Shown piece by piece: positions 48,337 to 56,980 of a DNA stretch of 64,000 nucleotides (position 1 is the first letter of the stretch; each line of letters opens with the position of its first letter). The DNA comes from Ensifer sp. BR816 (GTDB lineage Bacteria; Pseudomonadota; Alphaproteobacteria; Rhizobiales; Rhizobiaceae). The stretch lies in NCBI RefSeq assembly GCF_000378985.1, contig NZ_KB905370.1, forward strand, positions 4,896,799-4,960,798, written 5' to 3'. A program made the position numbers and the translations under genes. The notes beneath the pieces were generated by a model. It ran no database searches and had not been told where the DNA came from. It worked only from the letters and a program-made list of their open reading frames with translations.

Positions 48337-49344
48337 ATGTCGAATCCCGTTCTGGTCGAAGTGACGCGCGGAAATCTGGTCGAAAGCCGCCACCGCGGCG
48401 CGGTCATCGCCGTCGACGGCGACGGCAAGACGCTGTTCGCGCTCGGCGAGACGGAGGCGGCCGTGTTCCCCCGATCCGCCTGCAAGGCCATGCAGGCCCT
48501 GCCGCTCATAGAAAGCGGTGCCGCGGACGCCTACGGCTTCGGCGACAAGGCGCTCGCACTTGCCTGTTCTTCGCATTCCGGTGAACCGGAACACGTGGCG
48601 CTCGCTGCCGAGATGCTGGCCGCCGCCGGCCGCGATGGCAGCGTGCTCGAATGCGGCGTCCATTGGTCCTTCTATCAGAAGAACCTGATCGCCCAGGCTC
48701 GCACCCTCGAAAAGCCGAGCGCGCTGCACAACAACTGCTCCGGGAAACACGCTGGTTTCGTCTGCGCCTGCTGCCATTCCGGCACCGGGGTCGAGGGCTA
48801 TGCCGGCTACGATCACCCGATCCAGCAGGAGATTCGCGGCATCATGGAAGGCCTCACCGGCGCGCTTCTTACCCGCGACAATTGCGGTGTCGACGGTTGC
48901 TCGATACCGACCTATGCCGCGCCGATGAAGGGCCTCGCCCACGGCTTTGCCCGGATGGCGACGGGCGCGGGACTGGCGGCGGAGCGGGCGCGGGCCTCGA
49001 AGCGGCTGATTGCGGCCTGCATGGCCGAACCCTTCTATGTCGCCGGCACCGATCGCACCTGCACGCGGCTGATGAAGGCCGCACCCGGGCGCATCTTCGC
49101 CAAGACCGGCGCCGAAGGGGTGTTCTGCGCCGTGGTCCCGGAGAAGGGCATCGGCATCGCGGTCAAGTGCGAGGACGGTACGACCCGCGCCGCCGAATCG
49201 ATGGTCGCGGCGACGCTTGCCCGCTTCTTCACCGACGACGAAGAGGTTCAGGCCGCCTTGATGGCGCTGGCCAATCATTCGATAAGCAACTGGAACGGCA
49301 TCCATGTCGGCGACGTCCGCGTAACGGAAGCCTTCGCCTCCTAG
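48337..49344 (+). CDS. L-asparaginase, class 3 (Rhizobium etli ReAV type)
   Basis: Hydrolyses asparagine to aspartate and ammonia. The 335-residue protein matches the rhizobial asparaginase class unrelated to E. coli AnsB. With numbering one lower than in ReAV, the two Ser-Lys active-site elements (S47/K50 in FPRSACKAM, S79 in CSSHSGEPEHV) and the zinc site C134, K137 and C188 (NNCSGKHAGF, DNCGVDGCSIP) are all present. Cytoplasmic. It stands alone and converges with the DUF4198 gene. Confidence 0.93.
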   Translation: MSNPVLVEVTRGNLVESRHRGAVIAVDGDGKTLFALGETEAAVFPRSACKAMQALPLIESGAADAYGFGDKALALACSSHSGEPEHVALAAEMLAAAGRDGSVLECGVHWSFYQKNLIAQARTLEKPSALHNNCSGKHAGFVCACCHSGTGVEGYAGYDHPIQQEIRGIMEGLTGALLTRDNCGVDGCSIPTYAAPMKGLAHGFARMATGAGLAAERARASKRLIAACMAEPFYVAGTDRTCTRLMKAAPGRIFAKTGAEGVFCAVVPEKGIGIAVKCEDGTTRAAESMVAATLARFFTDDEEVQAALMALANHSISNWNGIHVGDVRVTEAFAS

Positions 49345-49407
49345 GATGCCGCATGATCAGCGGGCGAAGTAAGGTGGTGCCGGCGGATCTCCCGCCGGAC
49401 TGCGCGA

Positions 49408-50139
49408 CTACTCGTCGACGTGCGGCTCCCCAACGAAGGTCAGAGTTGCCGTGTAGCCGGTCTCGTCTGCCGCACTGCTGCCTTCGAGCGGCACGTCGTG
49501 GCTGACGGCCAAGACGTTCAGCCCGGCATTGCGCAGGGCCACTTCCGCTTCGCCCTTGGCGTCGGTCTTCGCCGAGACGAGTTCCGGAAGGCCGACATAG
49601 TCGAGCATGACCTCTTTGCCCTCGAGCGGCTTGCCCTCGAAGAGCACTTGAATGCGGTAGGTCTCGCCCGGTCTCAGGCCGATCGGATTGTCGAGCGGCA
49701 CGATCTGAAGCGGCTGCGGCGGGAAGGCCGGCAGCGTGTCGTGGGCATGGATCAGGGCGATGCTGTTCTTGATCGTATGGATTGCCCGGCGAGCGCCGGG
49801 CACCTCGCTCTTCGGCCTGTTCAGCCATTTCCCATTGGCATCCTCGCTCCAGAAGCCGTTGTCGAATTCCAGCGCGATCAGCGCCGGTTCGCTTTCCGGC
49901 TTGAGGAGAACGTGGTTTGCGGCGCGCTCGACCTTCACTTTGTTCCCGGTGCCGTCTTCGGCGGTCGCCGTCGCCCTGATGACCTTGGCGGGGTCGTAGC
50001 CATCGTCACCGGCGCCGTGACCATAGATGACGGCAAACTCCCCCCAGCGCTCCGCGACCCAGGCGCCGTGTGAAAGGGCAGGGCCCGCCGTCGAGAGTAT
50101 GAGGCCCGTCGCGGCGAATAGGCAGGCTAGTTTCTGCAT
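49408..50139 (-). CDS. DUF4198 periplasmic protein, probably metal-related
   Basis: A 243-residue exported protein with a signal peptide ending near PALSHG and a DUF4198 domain: HGAWVAERWGEFAVIYGHGAGDDGYDP, GLRPGETYRIQVLFEGKPLEGKEV and DAKGEAEVALRNAGL. Family members occur with nickel/cobalt and other metal uptake systems and bear an N-terminal histidine after cleavage, here HG. A Zur-like palindrome sits 16 bases upstream of its start, suggesting expression in zinc starvation. Metal role is inference. Confidence 0.85.
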   Translation of the reverse strand: MQKLACLFAATGLILSTAGPALSHGAWVAERWGEFAVIYGHGAGDDGYDPAKVIRATATAEDGTGNKVKVERAANHVLLKPESEPALIALEFDNGFWSEDANGKWLNRPKSEVPGARRAIHTIKNSIALIHAHDTLPAFPPQPLQIVPLDNPIGLRPGETYRIQVLFEGKPLEGKEVMLDYVGLPELVSAKTDAKGEAEVALRNAGLNVLAVSHDVPLEGSSAADETGYTATLTFVGEPHVDE

Positions 50140-50151
50140 CAGTAACTCCTT

Positions 50152-50172
50152 AAATGTTATAACGTAACAATT
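50152..50172. promoter_or_regulatory. Zur-like operator upstream of the DUF4198 gene
   Basis: AAATGTTATAACGTAACAATT, with core TGTTATAACGTAACA (50155-50169), is a near-palindrome resembling zinc-uptake-regulator boxes (TGTTATA-N-TATAACA type). It lies within 35 bases of the start codon, where binding would block transcription or initiation. Confidence 0.55.
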
Positions 50173-50279
50173 CCAGATAGCGGCGAATTCCGGACCTTGT
50201 CAACTGCTGTGATTTCATCTCTTCTGCTTCGCTATCAGCGACTCTGTACCGCGCCGCTTGAGCATCCCGATGTAGGAGC

Positions 50280-50903
50280 ATGATGATGCTGAAACTGTTT
50301 TATACGCCCGCGACCTGCTCGCTTGCATCGCATATAGCGCTGGAGGAGGCCGGCGCTTCCTATGAAGTCCATCGTATCGACTTCTCGAAAGCTGAGCAGA
50401 CGAAGCCCGACTATCTCGCCATCAACCCGAAGGGCCGCGTTCCCGCTCTGGTGACGGACCGCGGCACGCTAACCGAAACGCCGGCGATTCTCACCTACAT
50501 CGCTCAGGTCTTCCCGGGTGCCCGGCTCGCACCGAACGACCCCTTCGAGTTCGCACGGCTGCAATCCTTCCTGAGCTATCTCTGCTCGACGGTGCATGTG
50601 GCCCACGCGCACGCCCGGCGTGGCGCGCGCTGGGCGGACGATCCGGCCGCACACGAGGCGATGAAGGCGAAGGTTGCGAAGAACATGGCGGATTGCTTCG
50701 CCTTGATCGAAGACACGTTGTTCACAGGTCCCTTTGTCATGGGCGAGGGCTACTCGGTCGCCGATCCCTATCTTTTCACCATAGCAAGCTGGCTCGAGGG
50801 CGACGGCGTCGATCCGGTGCAGTTCCCGAAGATCCTCGACCACCGCAATCGCATGGCCGAGCGGCCGGCAGTCTCCAGGGTTCTGGCGGTGGTGCGGGCG
50901 TAA
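50280..50903 (+). CDS. Glutathione S-transferase
   Basis: A 205-207-residue cytoplasmic GST. The N-terminal thioredoxin fold (about 1-80) has LFYTPATCSLASHIALEEAG, with the cysteine/serine pair of beta-class enzymes, and NPKGRVPALVTDRGTLTETPAILTYIA, the glutathione-binding turn. The all-helical C-terminal domain ends in YSVADPYLFTIASWLEG. Three ATG codons in a row (50280, 50283, 50286) follow TAGGAGC; the last two have better spacing. Substrate unknown. Confidence 0.93.
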   Translation: MMMLKLFYTPATCSLASHIALEEAGASYEVHRIDFSKAEQTKPDYLAINPKGRVPALVTDRGTLTETPAILTYIAQVFPGARLAPNDPFEFARLQSFLSYLCSTVHVAHAHARRGARWADDPAAHEAMKAKVAKNMADCFALIEDTLFTGPFVMGEGYSVADPYLFTIASWLEGDGVDPVQFPKILDHRNRMAERPAVSRVLAVVRA

Positions 50904-50906
50904 GGA

Positions 50907-51272
50907 TCAGCGCGAACCGGTGGCGTCGAATTGCGCCGCCAGCCGCTTCGGGGCCTTTTCCCGCCAGGCGGCGATCAGTCTCTGCGTCAGTGCCTGATCG
51001 TCAATGACGGCGAGCCGCACCAGCATGGCCGGCCAGCCCTTGTAGTGGTCGGTCTCGAAGAAGAGCGACGGATCGAGCTCCATCAGCATTTCCTTCTCCT
51101 CGAGCGCGCACATCACCACAAGCGTCTCGGTGTCCTTCATCCGTGTGAAGCTCTTGCCTTTGACGAGCAGCGCCGGCGTGCCGTAGGAGGTGCCGACGGC
51201 AAGTTCCGGCAGCCCGGCCGCTTCGGCAAGGCGCCTGACGCGCTCAAAGCCTCTATCGATCTCCTGCATCAT
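50907..51272 (-). CDS. MmcQ/YjbR-family protein
   Basis: A 121-residue protein of the MmcQ/YjbR fold, often annotated as DNA-binding. Features are the SYGTPALLVKGKSFTRM and LVVMCALEEKEMLMELDPSLFFETDHYKGWPAMLVRL stretches. Two consecutive ATGs (51272, 51269) are possible starts. It converges with the GST gene with three bases between the stops. Function unsettled for the family. Confidence 0.88.
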   Translation of the reverse strand: MMQEIDRGFERVRRLAEAAGLPELAVGTSYGTPALLVKGKSFTRMKDTETLVVMCALEEKEMLMELDPSLFFETDHYKGWPAMLVRLAVIDDQALTQRLIAAWREKAPKRLAAQFDATGSR

Positions 51273-51324
51273 CGGTGAGCCATCGTTTGCCAGAAGCGGG
51301 ATTGCACCCGAACTTTGGCCGTGA

Positions 51325-51522
51325 TCAGGCCCCGTCGCAAGTGTTGATCGCCGCCGCGCGAGGCCATGGCCATCCGGGAAACGGCAGGTCCGCCAGCTCG
51401 CGCTCCGCCATGCGGGCGAGATCGGGATGCTGGAGCGGATCACGCAGCCAGACTGCGGACGATTCGGCTTGGCTGTCGCGCCCCGCTGCGACCAGCCTCA
51501 GAATAGAGAAAAGCTTCGACAT
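51325..51522 (-). CDS. Small rhizobial hypothetical protein
   Basis: A 65-residue protein MSKLFSILRLVAAGRD..., with the motif HPDLARMAERELADLPF, a pattern recurring in small rhizobial proteins of unknown role. The ATG at 51522 follows an excellent GGAGG ribosome site. It precedes the MmcQ/YjbR gene on the same strand by 52 bases and is divergent from the LysR gene, which may control it. Confidence 0.65.
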   Translation of the reverse strand: MSKLFSILRLVAAGRDSQAESSAVWLRDPLQHPDLARMAERELADLPFPGWPWPRAAAINTCDGA

Positions 51523-51702
51523 GGCGGACCTCCATTCGGTGTGCCACGACGCCGTGGATACGCTCGGATCAATGGAAGCCGGCGACAATGCGTTGAATTA
51601 CCGAAAAAATTCCTCATTGATCCAGACGTGTTACAATCAGCATCCTCCCGTTAGGACGAGTTTTCAATTGAGATTGCGACGTTGCTGGTTTAGAAAAACT
51701 AT

Positions 51703-52638
51703 ATGAAGGACCTCAACGCGATCCACCTGAACGGGCTGCGCGCCGTCGAGGCGGCCGGGCGGCTCGGGTCGCTTGCGGCCGCGGCGGACGAACTCGGCGT
51801 GACGCCCGGCGCGGTCAGCCAGCAAATTGCCAAGACCGAGGCGCAGCTCGGCCGGGCGCTGTTCGAGCGCCTGCCGCGGGGACTGGTGCCGACCGAGGCG
51901 GGCCGCTTGCTGCTGGTGCGGCTCTCGAGCGCCTTTGAAGAACTGGCCGAAGCGGTGGCCGAGGCGCGGCGCCGCGATGAATCGGTGTTGACGGTTTCGG
52001 TGGCGCCGGTCTTTGCGGCGCGCTGGCTGGTCTACCGGCTCAACCGCTTTGCCGACCGCCATCCGGAGATCCGGTTGAGAATTGACGCGACCACGAAGCT
52101 CGTCAACCTCGACACCTCCGATGTCGACATTGCCATTCGCGTCGGCGCGGGGCACTGGCCGGGCGTGCGCGCCGAATTGCTGTTGGAGCAGGAGGTCTTT
52201 CCGGTCTGTTCGCCGGCGCTGGCCGCGGGCTTGCGCCAGCCGGCCGACATCTTGACGCTGCCGGCGGTCATCGACGAGCACGCGATGTTCTCCTGGGAGG
52301 TGTGGCTGAAGACGGTCGGTCTGTCCGGAGCCGAGATGACCGTGCGCCACACCTTCAACGATGCGTCGCTGGCGCTCGACGCGGCCATTGCCGGCCAGGG
52401 CGTGATGATCGCCTGGCAGACGCTCGCCGGCTATGCGGTGATGAAGGGCAGCCTCGTGGCCCCGTTCGGGATCCGCGCTCGGACCGGCTTCGGGCACTAT
52501 TTCGTGACCTCCGCCTCACGGCGCGAAAGCAAGGCGGCGCTCGCCTTCAAGCGGTGGGTACGCGAAGAGGTGGAGGAGGGGATGCGGCAGCTCGCTGCTG
52601 TTACGCCCCCCACAGCCGCTTCTCCATTGTCGCCTTGA
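51703..52638 (+). CDS. LysR-family transcriptional regulator (GcvA-like)
   Basis: A 311-residue LysR regulator. The N-terminal helix-turn-helix (about 5-65) is LNGLRAVEAAGRLGSLAAAADELGVTPGAVSQQIAKTEAQLG; the effector domain (about 92-300) contains VSVAPVFAARWLVYRLNRFADRHPEIRLRI and DVDIAIRVGAG, typical of the GcvA branch. Likely acts on the divergent small-protein gene or itself; no T-N11-A site was confirmed. Confidence 0.92.
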   Translation: MKDLNAIHLNGLRAVEAAGRLGSLAAAADELGVTPGAVSQQIAKTEAQLGRALFERLPRGLVPTEAGRLLLVRLSSAFEELAEAVAEARRRDESVLTVSVAPVFAARWLVYRLNRFADRHPEIRLRIDATTKLVNLDTSDVDIAIRVGAGHWPGVRAELLLEQEVFPVCSPALAAGLRQPADILTLPAVIDEHAMFSWEVWLKTVGLSGAEMTVRHTFNDASLALDAAIAGQGVMIAWQTLAGYAVMKGSLVAPFGIRARTGFGHYFVTSASRRESKAALAFKRWVREEVEEGMRQLAAVTPPTAASPLSP

Positions 52639-52978
52639 GGGCCCGATGCGATTGCACCAGCCAGGCCTTGCGCGCGGGTGTTTGTCTCAGAGAGTTTTCT
52701 GGCTGGCCGTATCACGCGTTCGCGGTTGCAATGTGCGGTGCCACAATCGTGATTGCTTATCACTGGCGCAAGCGCGGCTCGAGCCGTAAATGCAAGTTTG
52801 GAGTGAGATCGTCGGGCGGTTTTAGCTTGCGTCCTGCTCCGACTTGCCGATATCGATCACCGGGATGGCTTTTGCTTCGACGAAAGATCATCGTGATCTC
52901 GTTGCAAGGAGCGGGACGGCGCAAATTGCGCGTCGCGCCGCTCGCCTTCCTCGCTGCACTCAAACCCACTAGAGTTCG
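52639..52978. other. Intergenic region before the L,D-transpeptidase gene
   Basis: About 340 bases with no convincing gene, repeat or strong hairpin. A GCAAATTGCGCG segment (52920-52931) and TTGCAAGGAG (52901-52910) were noted without assignment. The promoter of the downstream transpeptidase must lie here. Confidence 0.4.
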
Positions 52979-53740
52979 ATGTCATCGCTGCCCGTCCTTT
53001 CCCGCCGCCAGTTTCTCCGCACATCCGGGCTTGCAATCGCCTCCGCCGGCCTTGCGGGCTGCACGTCCTCGATGAACACCGACCGTTTTCGCCAGCAAAC
53101 GATGCCGATCTACCGCAATCCGGCCCTCGAGAGCCGCTGGGTCGAGCCGGGTATGGTCGAAGAGCCGCTGACCGGTCTGCCGCCACAGGATGCCTACTAT
53201 GGCCAGATCTACGCGCAGGCGGAGGACGGCGGCTTTCTCATTCCGGCCGTGCCCTACCACCAGATCGACCCGCGCTTCTACCGTCAGGAGGTCAGTGATC
53301 CCTTCGGCGAGGCGCCCGGCACGATCGTCGTCGATACGGCGGATCGCTATCTCTATCTGATCGGCTCTGGCGGCAGCGCCACCCGTTATGGCGTCGGCCT
53401 TGGCCGCGAAGGCTTCGCCTGGTCCGGGCGCGGGGTCATCCAATGGAAGCAGAAGTGGCCGAAATGGACGCCGCCGGATTCTATGATTGCCCGCCAGCCG
53501 GTGCTTGCCAAATATTCGGCCGACAACGGCGGCATGCCGCCGGGACTCGACAATCCGCTCGGCTCGCGCGCGCTCTACATCTTCCAGAACGGCCAGGACA
53601 CGCTCTATCGCGTTCATGGGACGCCGGAATGGCAGTCGATCGGCAAGGCCGTCTCCTCCGGTTGCGTCCGCATGATCAACCAGGACGTCATCGATCTTTA
53701 CAGCCGGGTACGCGGAAAGGCGCCGATTCTCGTCGTCTGA
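52979..53740 (+). CDS. L,D-transpeptidase (YkuD domain), Tat/lipoprotein signal
   Basis: A 253-residue envelope enzyme forming 3-3 cross-links in peptidoglycan or attaching proteins to it. The N-terminus SRRQFLRTSG (8-17) fits a twin-arginine signal and is followed by the lipobox LAGC. The YkuD domain (about 110-253) carries H213 in RVHGTPEW and the catalytic C229 in SSGCVRMIN. YQAEDGGFLIPAVPY-like sequence before it is common to rhizobial members. Rhizobia have many paralogues, so no symbol is assigned. Confidence 0.93.
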   Translation: MSSLPVLSRRQFLRTSGLAIASAGLAGCTSSMNTDRFRQQTMPIYRNPALESRWVEPGMVEEPLTGLPPQDAYYGQIYAQAEDGGFLIPAVPYHQIDPRFYRQEVSDPFGEAPGTIVVDTADRYLYLIGSGGSATRYGVGLGREGFAWSGRGVIQWKQKWPKWTPPDSMIARQPVLAKYSADNGGMPPGLDNPLGSRALYIFQNGQDTLYRVHGTPEWQSIGKAVSSGCVRMINQDVIDLYSRVRGKAPILVV

Positions 53741-53768
53741 CGGCGACGAACCGCGCGCTGTTGACGGG

Positions 53769-54260
53769 TCAGCCGGCTTCCGGTCCCTCGGCCTGACTGT
53801 CGGCGAGCCGCTGCGTCAGCCGATGCAGTGTGTCGCGCAGTTCGCCGACCTCTTCGAGGCTGCATCCCGTCGCCCTGCCGATCTCAGCAAGAATCTTGAA
53901 CGCCTCGGTCTTCAGCCGCCGGCCGTTCTCCGTGAGGCTGACGATGACCTGCCTTTCGTCGGCCGGGTCACGCATCCGTCTGACATAGCCTGCCGCCTCA
54001 AGCCGTTTCAGGAGCGGCGAAAGCGTTCCGGAATCGAGCCCCAGTTCCTCGCCGATCCGCTTCACCGTCATGCCGTCCCGTTGCCAGAGCGCCAAGAGCA
54101 CGAGATACTGCGGATAGGTGAGCCCGAAGCGGTCGAGGAGCGGCTTGTAGGCTCGGTTGAAAGCGTGCGTGGCGGAATAGACGGCAAAGCACAGCTGCTG
54201 CCCGAGGGCCAGCGCCTCGTCGGGCAATGCATCTTCAGATTTTACCGCTTTGTTTGTCAT
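53769..54260 (-). CDS. ohrR: MarR-family organic-hydroperoxide regulator OhrR
   Basis: A 163-residue repressor inactivated by peroxide oxidation of C24 in QLCFAVYSA, the reactive cysteine conserved in OhrR. The winged helix (about 60-115) shows MTVKRIGEELGLDSGTLSPLLKRLEAAGYVRR and RDPADERQVIVSLT. It is divergent from ohr across 117 bases that hold a palindrome, the standard ohrR-ohr arrangement known in S. meliloti and other bacteria. Confidence 0.95.
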   Translation of the reverse strand: MTNKAVKSEDALPDEALALGQQLCFAVYSATHAFNRAYKPLLDRFGLTYPQYLVLLALWQRDGMTVKRIGEELGLDSGTLSPLLKRLEAAGYVRRMRDPADERQVIVSLTENGRRLKTEAFKILAEIGRATGCSLEEVGELRDTLHRLTQRLADSQAEGPEAG

Positions 54261-54298
54261 CCCGGTATTGTCGCAAATTCACGGACCAAAAGCAATTT

Positions 54299-54330
54299 GC
54301 AAAATTAATTTGCGTACAATTTAATTTTGC
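54299..54330. promoter_or_regulatory. OhrR operator candidate
   Basis: Perfect 10-bp inverted repeat GCAAAATTAA/TTAATTTTGC (54299-54308, 54321-54330) around a 12-base spacer, in an AT-rich stretch between divergent ohrR and ohr. AATTTGC also occurs at 54294-54300 and 54307-54313, so overlapping sites are possible. Confidence 0.75.
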
Positions 54331-54377
54331 GCTATCAAATGTCCATCGACAGGGAAAACCAAGGAAGGAGAATCGCC

Positions 54378-54800
54378 ATGCCCATTCTTTATCGCACCAC
54401 TGCATCCGCTTCCGGGGGCCGCGCCGGCCAGGCCAAGAGCGCCGACGGCGTTCTTGACGTGACCCTCACACTGCCGAAGGAACTTGGCGGCGATGGGGCA
54501 CGCGGCACCAACCCGGAGCAGCTTTTTGCCGCCGGCTATTCCGCCTGCTTCCTCGGCGCGTTGAAGTTCGTCGCCGGCAAGGAGAAGGTAAAGCTATCGG
54601 AAGACACGAAGGTGACAGGCACGGTTGGCATCGGTCCGCGTGACGACGGCACGGGTTTTTACATCGATGCGGCGCTTGAGATCTCTTCACCCGGCGTCGA
54701 CAAGGCCGTGCTCGAGGACCTGGTCCAGAAGGCCCACATCGTCTGCCCCTACAGCCATGCGACCCGCGGCAATGTCGACGTGAAACTGTCGGTCGCCTGA
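54378..54800 (+). CDS. ohr: Organic hydroperoxide resistance protein
   Basis: A 140-residue thiol peroxidase of the OsmC/Ohr family that detoxifies organic hydroperoxides with lipoyl reductants. The two active cysteines are C57 ([13 protein letters not shown]) and C123 ([13 protein letters not shown]), with the catalytic arginine in GGRAGQ and E47 in NPEQLF. The ribosome site is AAGGAAGGAGA. Controlled by the divergent OhrR. Confidence 0.97.
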   Translation: MPILYRTTASASGGRAGQAKSADGVLDVTLTLPKELGGDGARGTNPEQLFAAGYSACFLGALKFVAGKEKVKLSEDTKVTGTVGIGPRDDGTGFYIDAALEISSPGVDKAVLEDLVQKAHIVCPYSHATRGNVDVKLSVA

Positions 54801-54817
54801 CGATATGCTGAGTATAT

Positions 54818-54845
54818 GATGAAGCCCGCAACGGCGGGCTTCATC
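54818..54845. terminator. Terminator between convergent ohr and PhnA-like genes
   Basis: Perfect 12-bp stem GATGAAGCCCGC/GCGGGCTTCATC (54818-54829, 54834-54845) with loop AACG. It lies between the two stop codons and is followed by TTGCATT on the plus strand. Confidence 0.8.
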
Positions 54846-54853
54846 TTGCATTC

Positions 54854-55066
54854 TCAGGCTTTCCTGAGAAATTCCGTGCGCAGCACCAGCCCCTTGACCT
54901 TCTCGACGCGGCATTCGACCTCGTCCGGATTGTCCGTCAGGCGAATGCCCTTCACCAGCATGCCCCGCTTCAGCGTGGTCGAGGTGCCCTTCACCTTCAG
55001 GTCCTTGATCAGAGTGACGTTGTCGCCATCCTTCAGGATGGCACCGTTCGAATCCTTGACGTCCAT
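54854..55066 (-). CDS. PhnA/YjdM C-terminal-domain protein
   Basis: A 70-residue protein equal to the C-terminal SH3-like domain of the PhnA/YjdM family: VKDSNGAILKDGDNVTLIKDLKVKG and IRLTDNPDEVECRVEKVKGLVLRTEFLRK. The N-terminal zinc ribbon of the full-length family is missing, a form common in Alphaproteobacteria. Despite the old name there is no evidence for a phosphonate role. The ATG at 55066 starts at the family boundary. Confidence 0.85.
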   Translation of the reverse strand: MDVKDSNGAILKDGDNVTLIKDLKVKGTSTTLKRGMLVKGIRLTDNPDEVECRVEKVKGLVLRTEFLRKA

Positions 55067-55159
55067 GGCTGGCCCTTTCGCTGCATGATTCCTCAAACCG
55101 GAATCGACCGAAATAATCACGCAGCATTCAAAGTGCCACAGCGATTTTCTGGCGCCTGA

Positions 55160-56713
55160 CTATCGCTTCAGGCTGCCGAGAATGCCACGGACCAGCGCCC
55201 GGCCCACCTGGGTTGCGACGGTGCGGGCGACCGACTTCATCGCAGCCTCCACTATCGTTTCGCGCTGGTAGCCGGACGAGCGCGGCCGGGACTGGCGGCC
55301 TTGGGCCGCCTCTTCCGCATCGTCGCCAAAGCCCGGCAGGGTCCAGCGGCTGCGGCCGGTCTGCTCTTCGGTTGCCTGCGCTTCGGCCTGCTCGGCGGCT
55401 TGAGCCGCCTTTTCGGCCCGCTTGGCGAGGATCTCGTAGGCCGATTCCCGGTCGAAGTCCTCGTCGTAGAGCCCACGCACCGGGCTGACATTCAAAGCAT
55501 TCTGCCGCTCGGCCTCGGTCAGCGGACCGAGGCGCGAGGCCGGCGGCCGGATCAAGGTGCGCTCGACCATCGACGGTGACCCCTTGGCTTCCAGCGTCGA
55601 GACCAGCGCCTCGCCGGTGCCGAGATTGGTGATTACCTCGGCGCAGTTGAAATCCGGATTGGGGCGGAACGTCTCGGCCGCCGTCTTCACCGCCTTCTGC
55701 TCGCGCGGCGAATAGGCCCGCAGCGCATGCTGGACACGATTGCCGAGCTGGGCGAGCACGGTCTCCGGCACGTCGAGCGGGTTTTGGGTGACGAAATAGA
55801 CGCCGACGCCCTTGGAGCGAATCAGCCGGACGACCTGTTCGACGCGCTCGACGAGCACCTTCGGCGCGTCGTTGAAGAGGAGATGCGCCTCGTCGAAGAA
55901 GAACACCAGCTTTGGCTTGTCCGGATCGCCGACCTCCGGCAGTTCCTCGAAGAGCTCCGACAGGAGCCAGAGCAGGAAGGTCGCATAGAGCCTCGGATTC
56001 ATCATCAGCTTGTCGGCGGCGAGCACCGAGATGGCGCCACGCCCGTCATTCGTCGTGCGCATGATATCGGTGATCTTCAGCGCCGGCTCGCCGAAGAAGT
56101 GTTCAGCACCCTGCTGTTCAAGGATCAAGAGCTCGCGCTGGATAGAGCCGACGGACGACTTGGAGATGAAGCCGAACTGGTTCGAGAGCTCGCTCGCATT
56201 CTCGCCCATGTAGTTCAGCAGCGACTGCAGGTCTTTCAGGTCGAGGAGCGGCAGGCCGCCTTCGTCGGCGATCTTGAAGGCGATGTTCAAAACGCCCTCC
56301 TGGGCGTCGCTGGCATTCATCAGCCGCGATAGGAGAAGCGGCCCCATCTCCGTAAGCGTCGTACGGACCCGGTGGCCCTTTTCGCCGTAGAGATCCCAGA
56401 AGATCACCGGGAATTCCTGGAACTCATAGGGCGAAAGGCCGATCTGCTCGGCGCGCTTGACGAGGAAGTCCTTGGCCTCGCCGATCGCGCCGATGCCGGA
56501 CAGATCGCCCTTGACGTCGGCGCAGAAGACGGGGACGCCGGCGTTCGAGAAACCCTCGGCGAGGATCTGCAGCGTAACGGTCTTGCCGGTACCGGTGGCA
56601 CCGGTGACGAGCCCGTGGCGGTTGCCGAACTTCAGTTCGAGATATTCGGGCTTGTTGATCGAATCGTCCGGCTTGCGGCTGGTCCCTATATAGAGCTTGC
56701 CTTCCTGCTGCAT
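55160..56713 (-). CDS. HerA/DUF853-type ATPase (YjgR-like)
   Basis: A 517-residue P-loop ATPase of the HerA-FtsK group. Walker A is GATGTGKT (38-45), Walker B is LVFFFDEAHLLF, and the QNPLDVPETVLAQLGNRVQHALRAYSPREQKAVK stretch contains the arginine-finger region. The C-terminal 100 residues are Ala/Glu/Gln-rich and then basic, possibly a flexible tail. The role of DUF853 proteins is not established. The ATG at 56713 follows GAGAGGA. Monocistronic by context. Confidence 0.92.
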   Translation of the reverse strand: MQQEGKLYIGTSRKPDDSINKPEYLELKFGNRHGLVTGATGTGKTVTLQILAEGFSNAGVPVFCADVKGDLSGIGAIGEAKDFLVKRAEQIGLSPYEFQEFPVIFWDLYGEKGHRVRTTLTEMGPLLLSRLMNASDAQEGVLNIAFKIADEGGLPLLDLKDLQSLLNYMGENASELSNQFGFISKSSVGSIQRELLILEQQGAEHFFGEPALKITDIMRTTNDGRGAISVLAADKLMMNPRLYATFLLWLLSELFEELPEVGDPDKPKLVFFFDEAHLLFNDAPKVLVERVEQVVRLIRSKGVGVYFVTQNPLDVPETVLAQLGNRVQHALRAYSPREQKAVKTAAETFRPNPDFNCAEVITNLGTGEALVSTLEAKGSPSMVERTLIRPPASRLGPLTEAERQNALNVSPVRGLYDEDFDRESAYEILAKRAEKAAQAAEQAEAQATEEQTGRSRWTLPGFGDDAEEAAQGRQSRPRSSGYQRETIVEAAMKSVARTVATQVGRALVRGILGSLKR

Positions 56714-56944
56714 GGCATTCCTCTCCGTCGAATCGATTTTGTCAATGGAACCGGGCATTTGCCGAATATCGTGCAAAGTCAGTCATCGAAATATTGCTCT
56801 CCTCTGTTATAGGCCGTGCACTGCGACGCGGCAACACGGGTTGAAAGTGGGACGGGTCTCCGCGAGCCGTTCAGCCTTGGATGTGGTGACACGGGACGGA
56901 TAGCTGTTCCGGTGCTATTGTCATTTCGGAAGCGATATTTTACC

Positions 56945-56960
56945 TTGACGTCAACGTCAA
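56945..56960. promoter_or_regulatory. Palindrome upstream of the DUF2267-like gene
   Basis: TTGACGTCAACGTCAA has perfect 7-bp arms TTGACGT/ACGTCAA around CA, 20 bases before the start codon and overlapping a CTTGAC element that resembles a rhizobial -35 box. It may be an operator; no regulator is adjacent. Confidence 0.45.
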
Positions 56961-56980
56961 AAATACACGAGGAGAATTCC

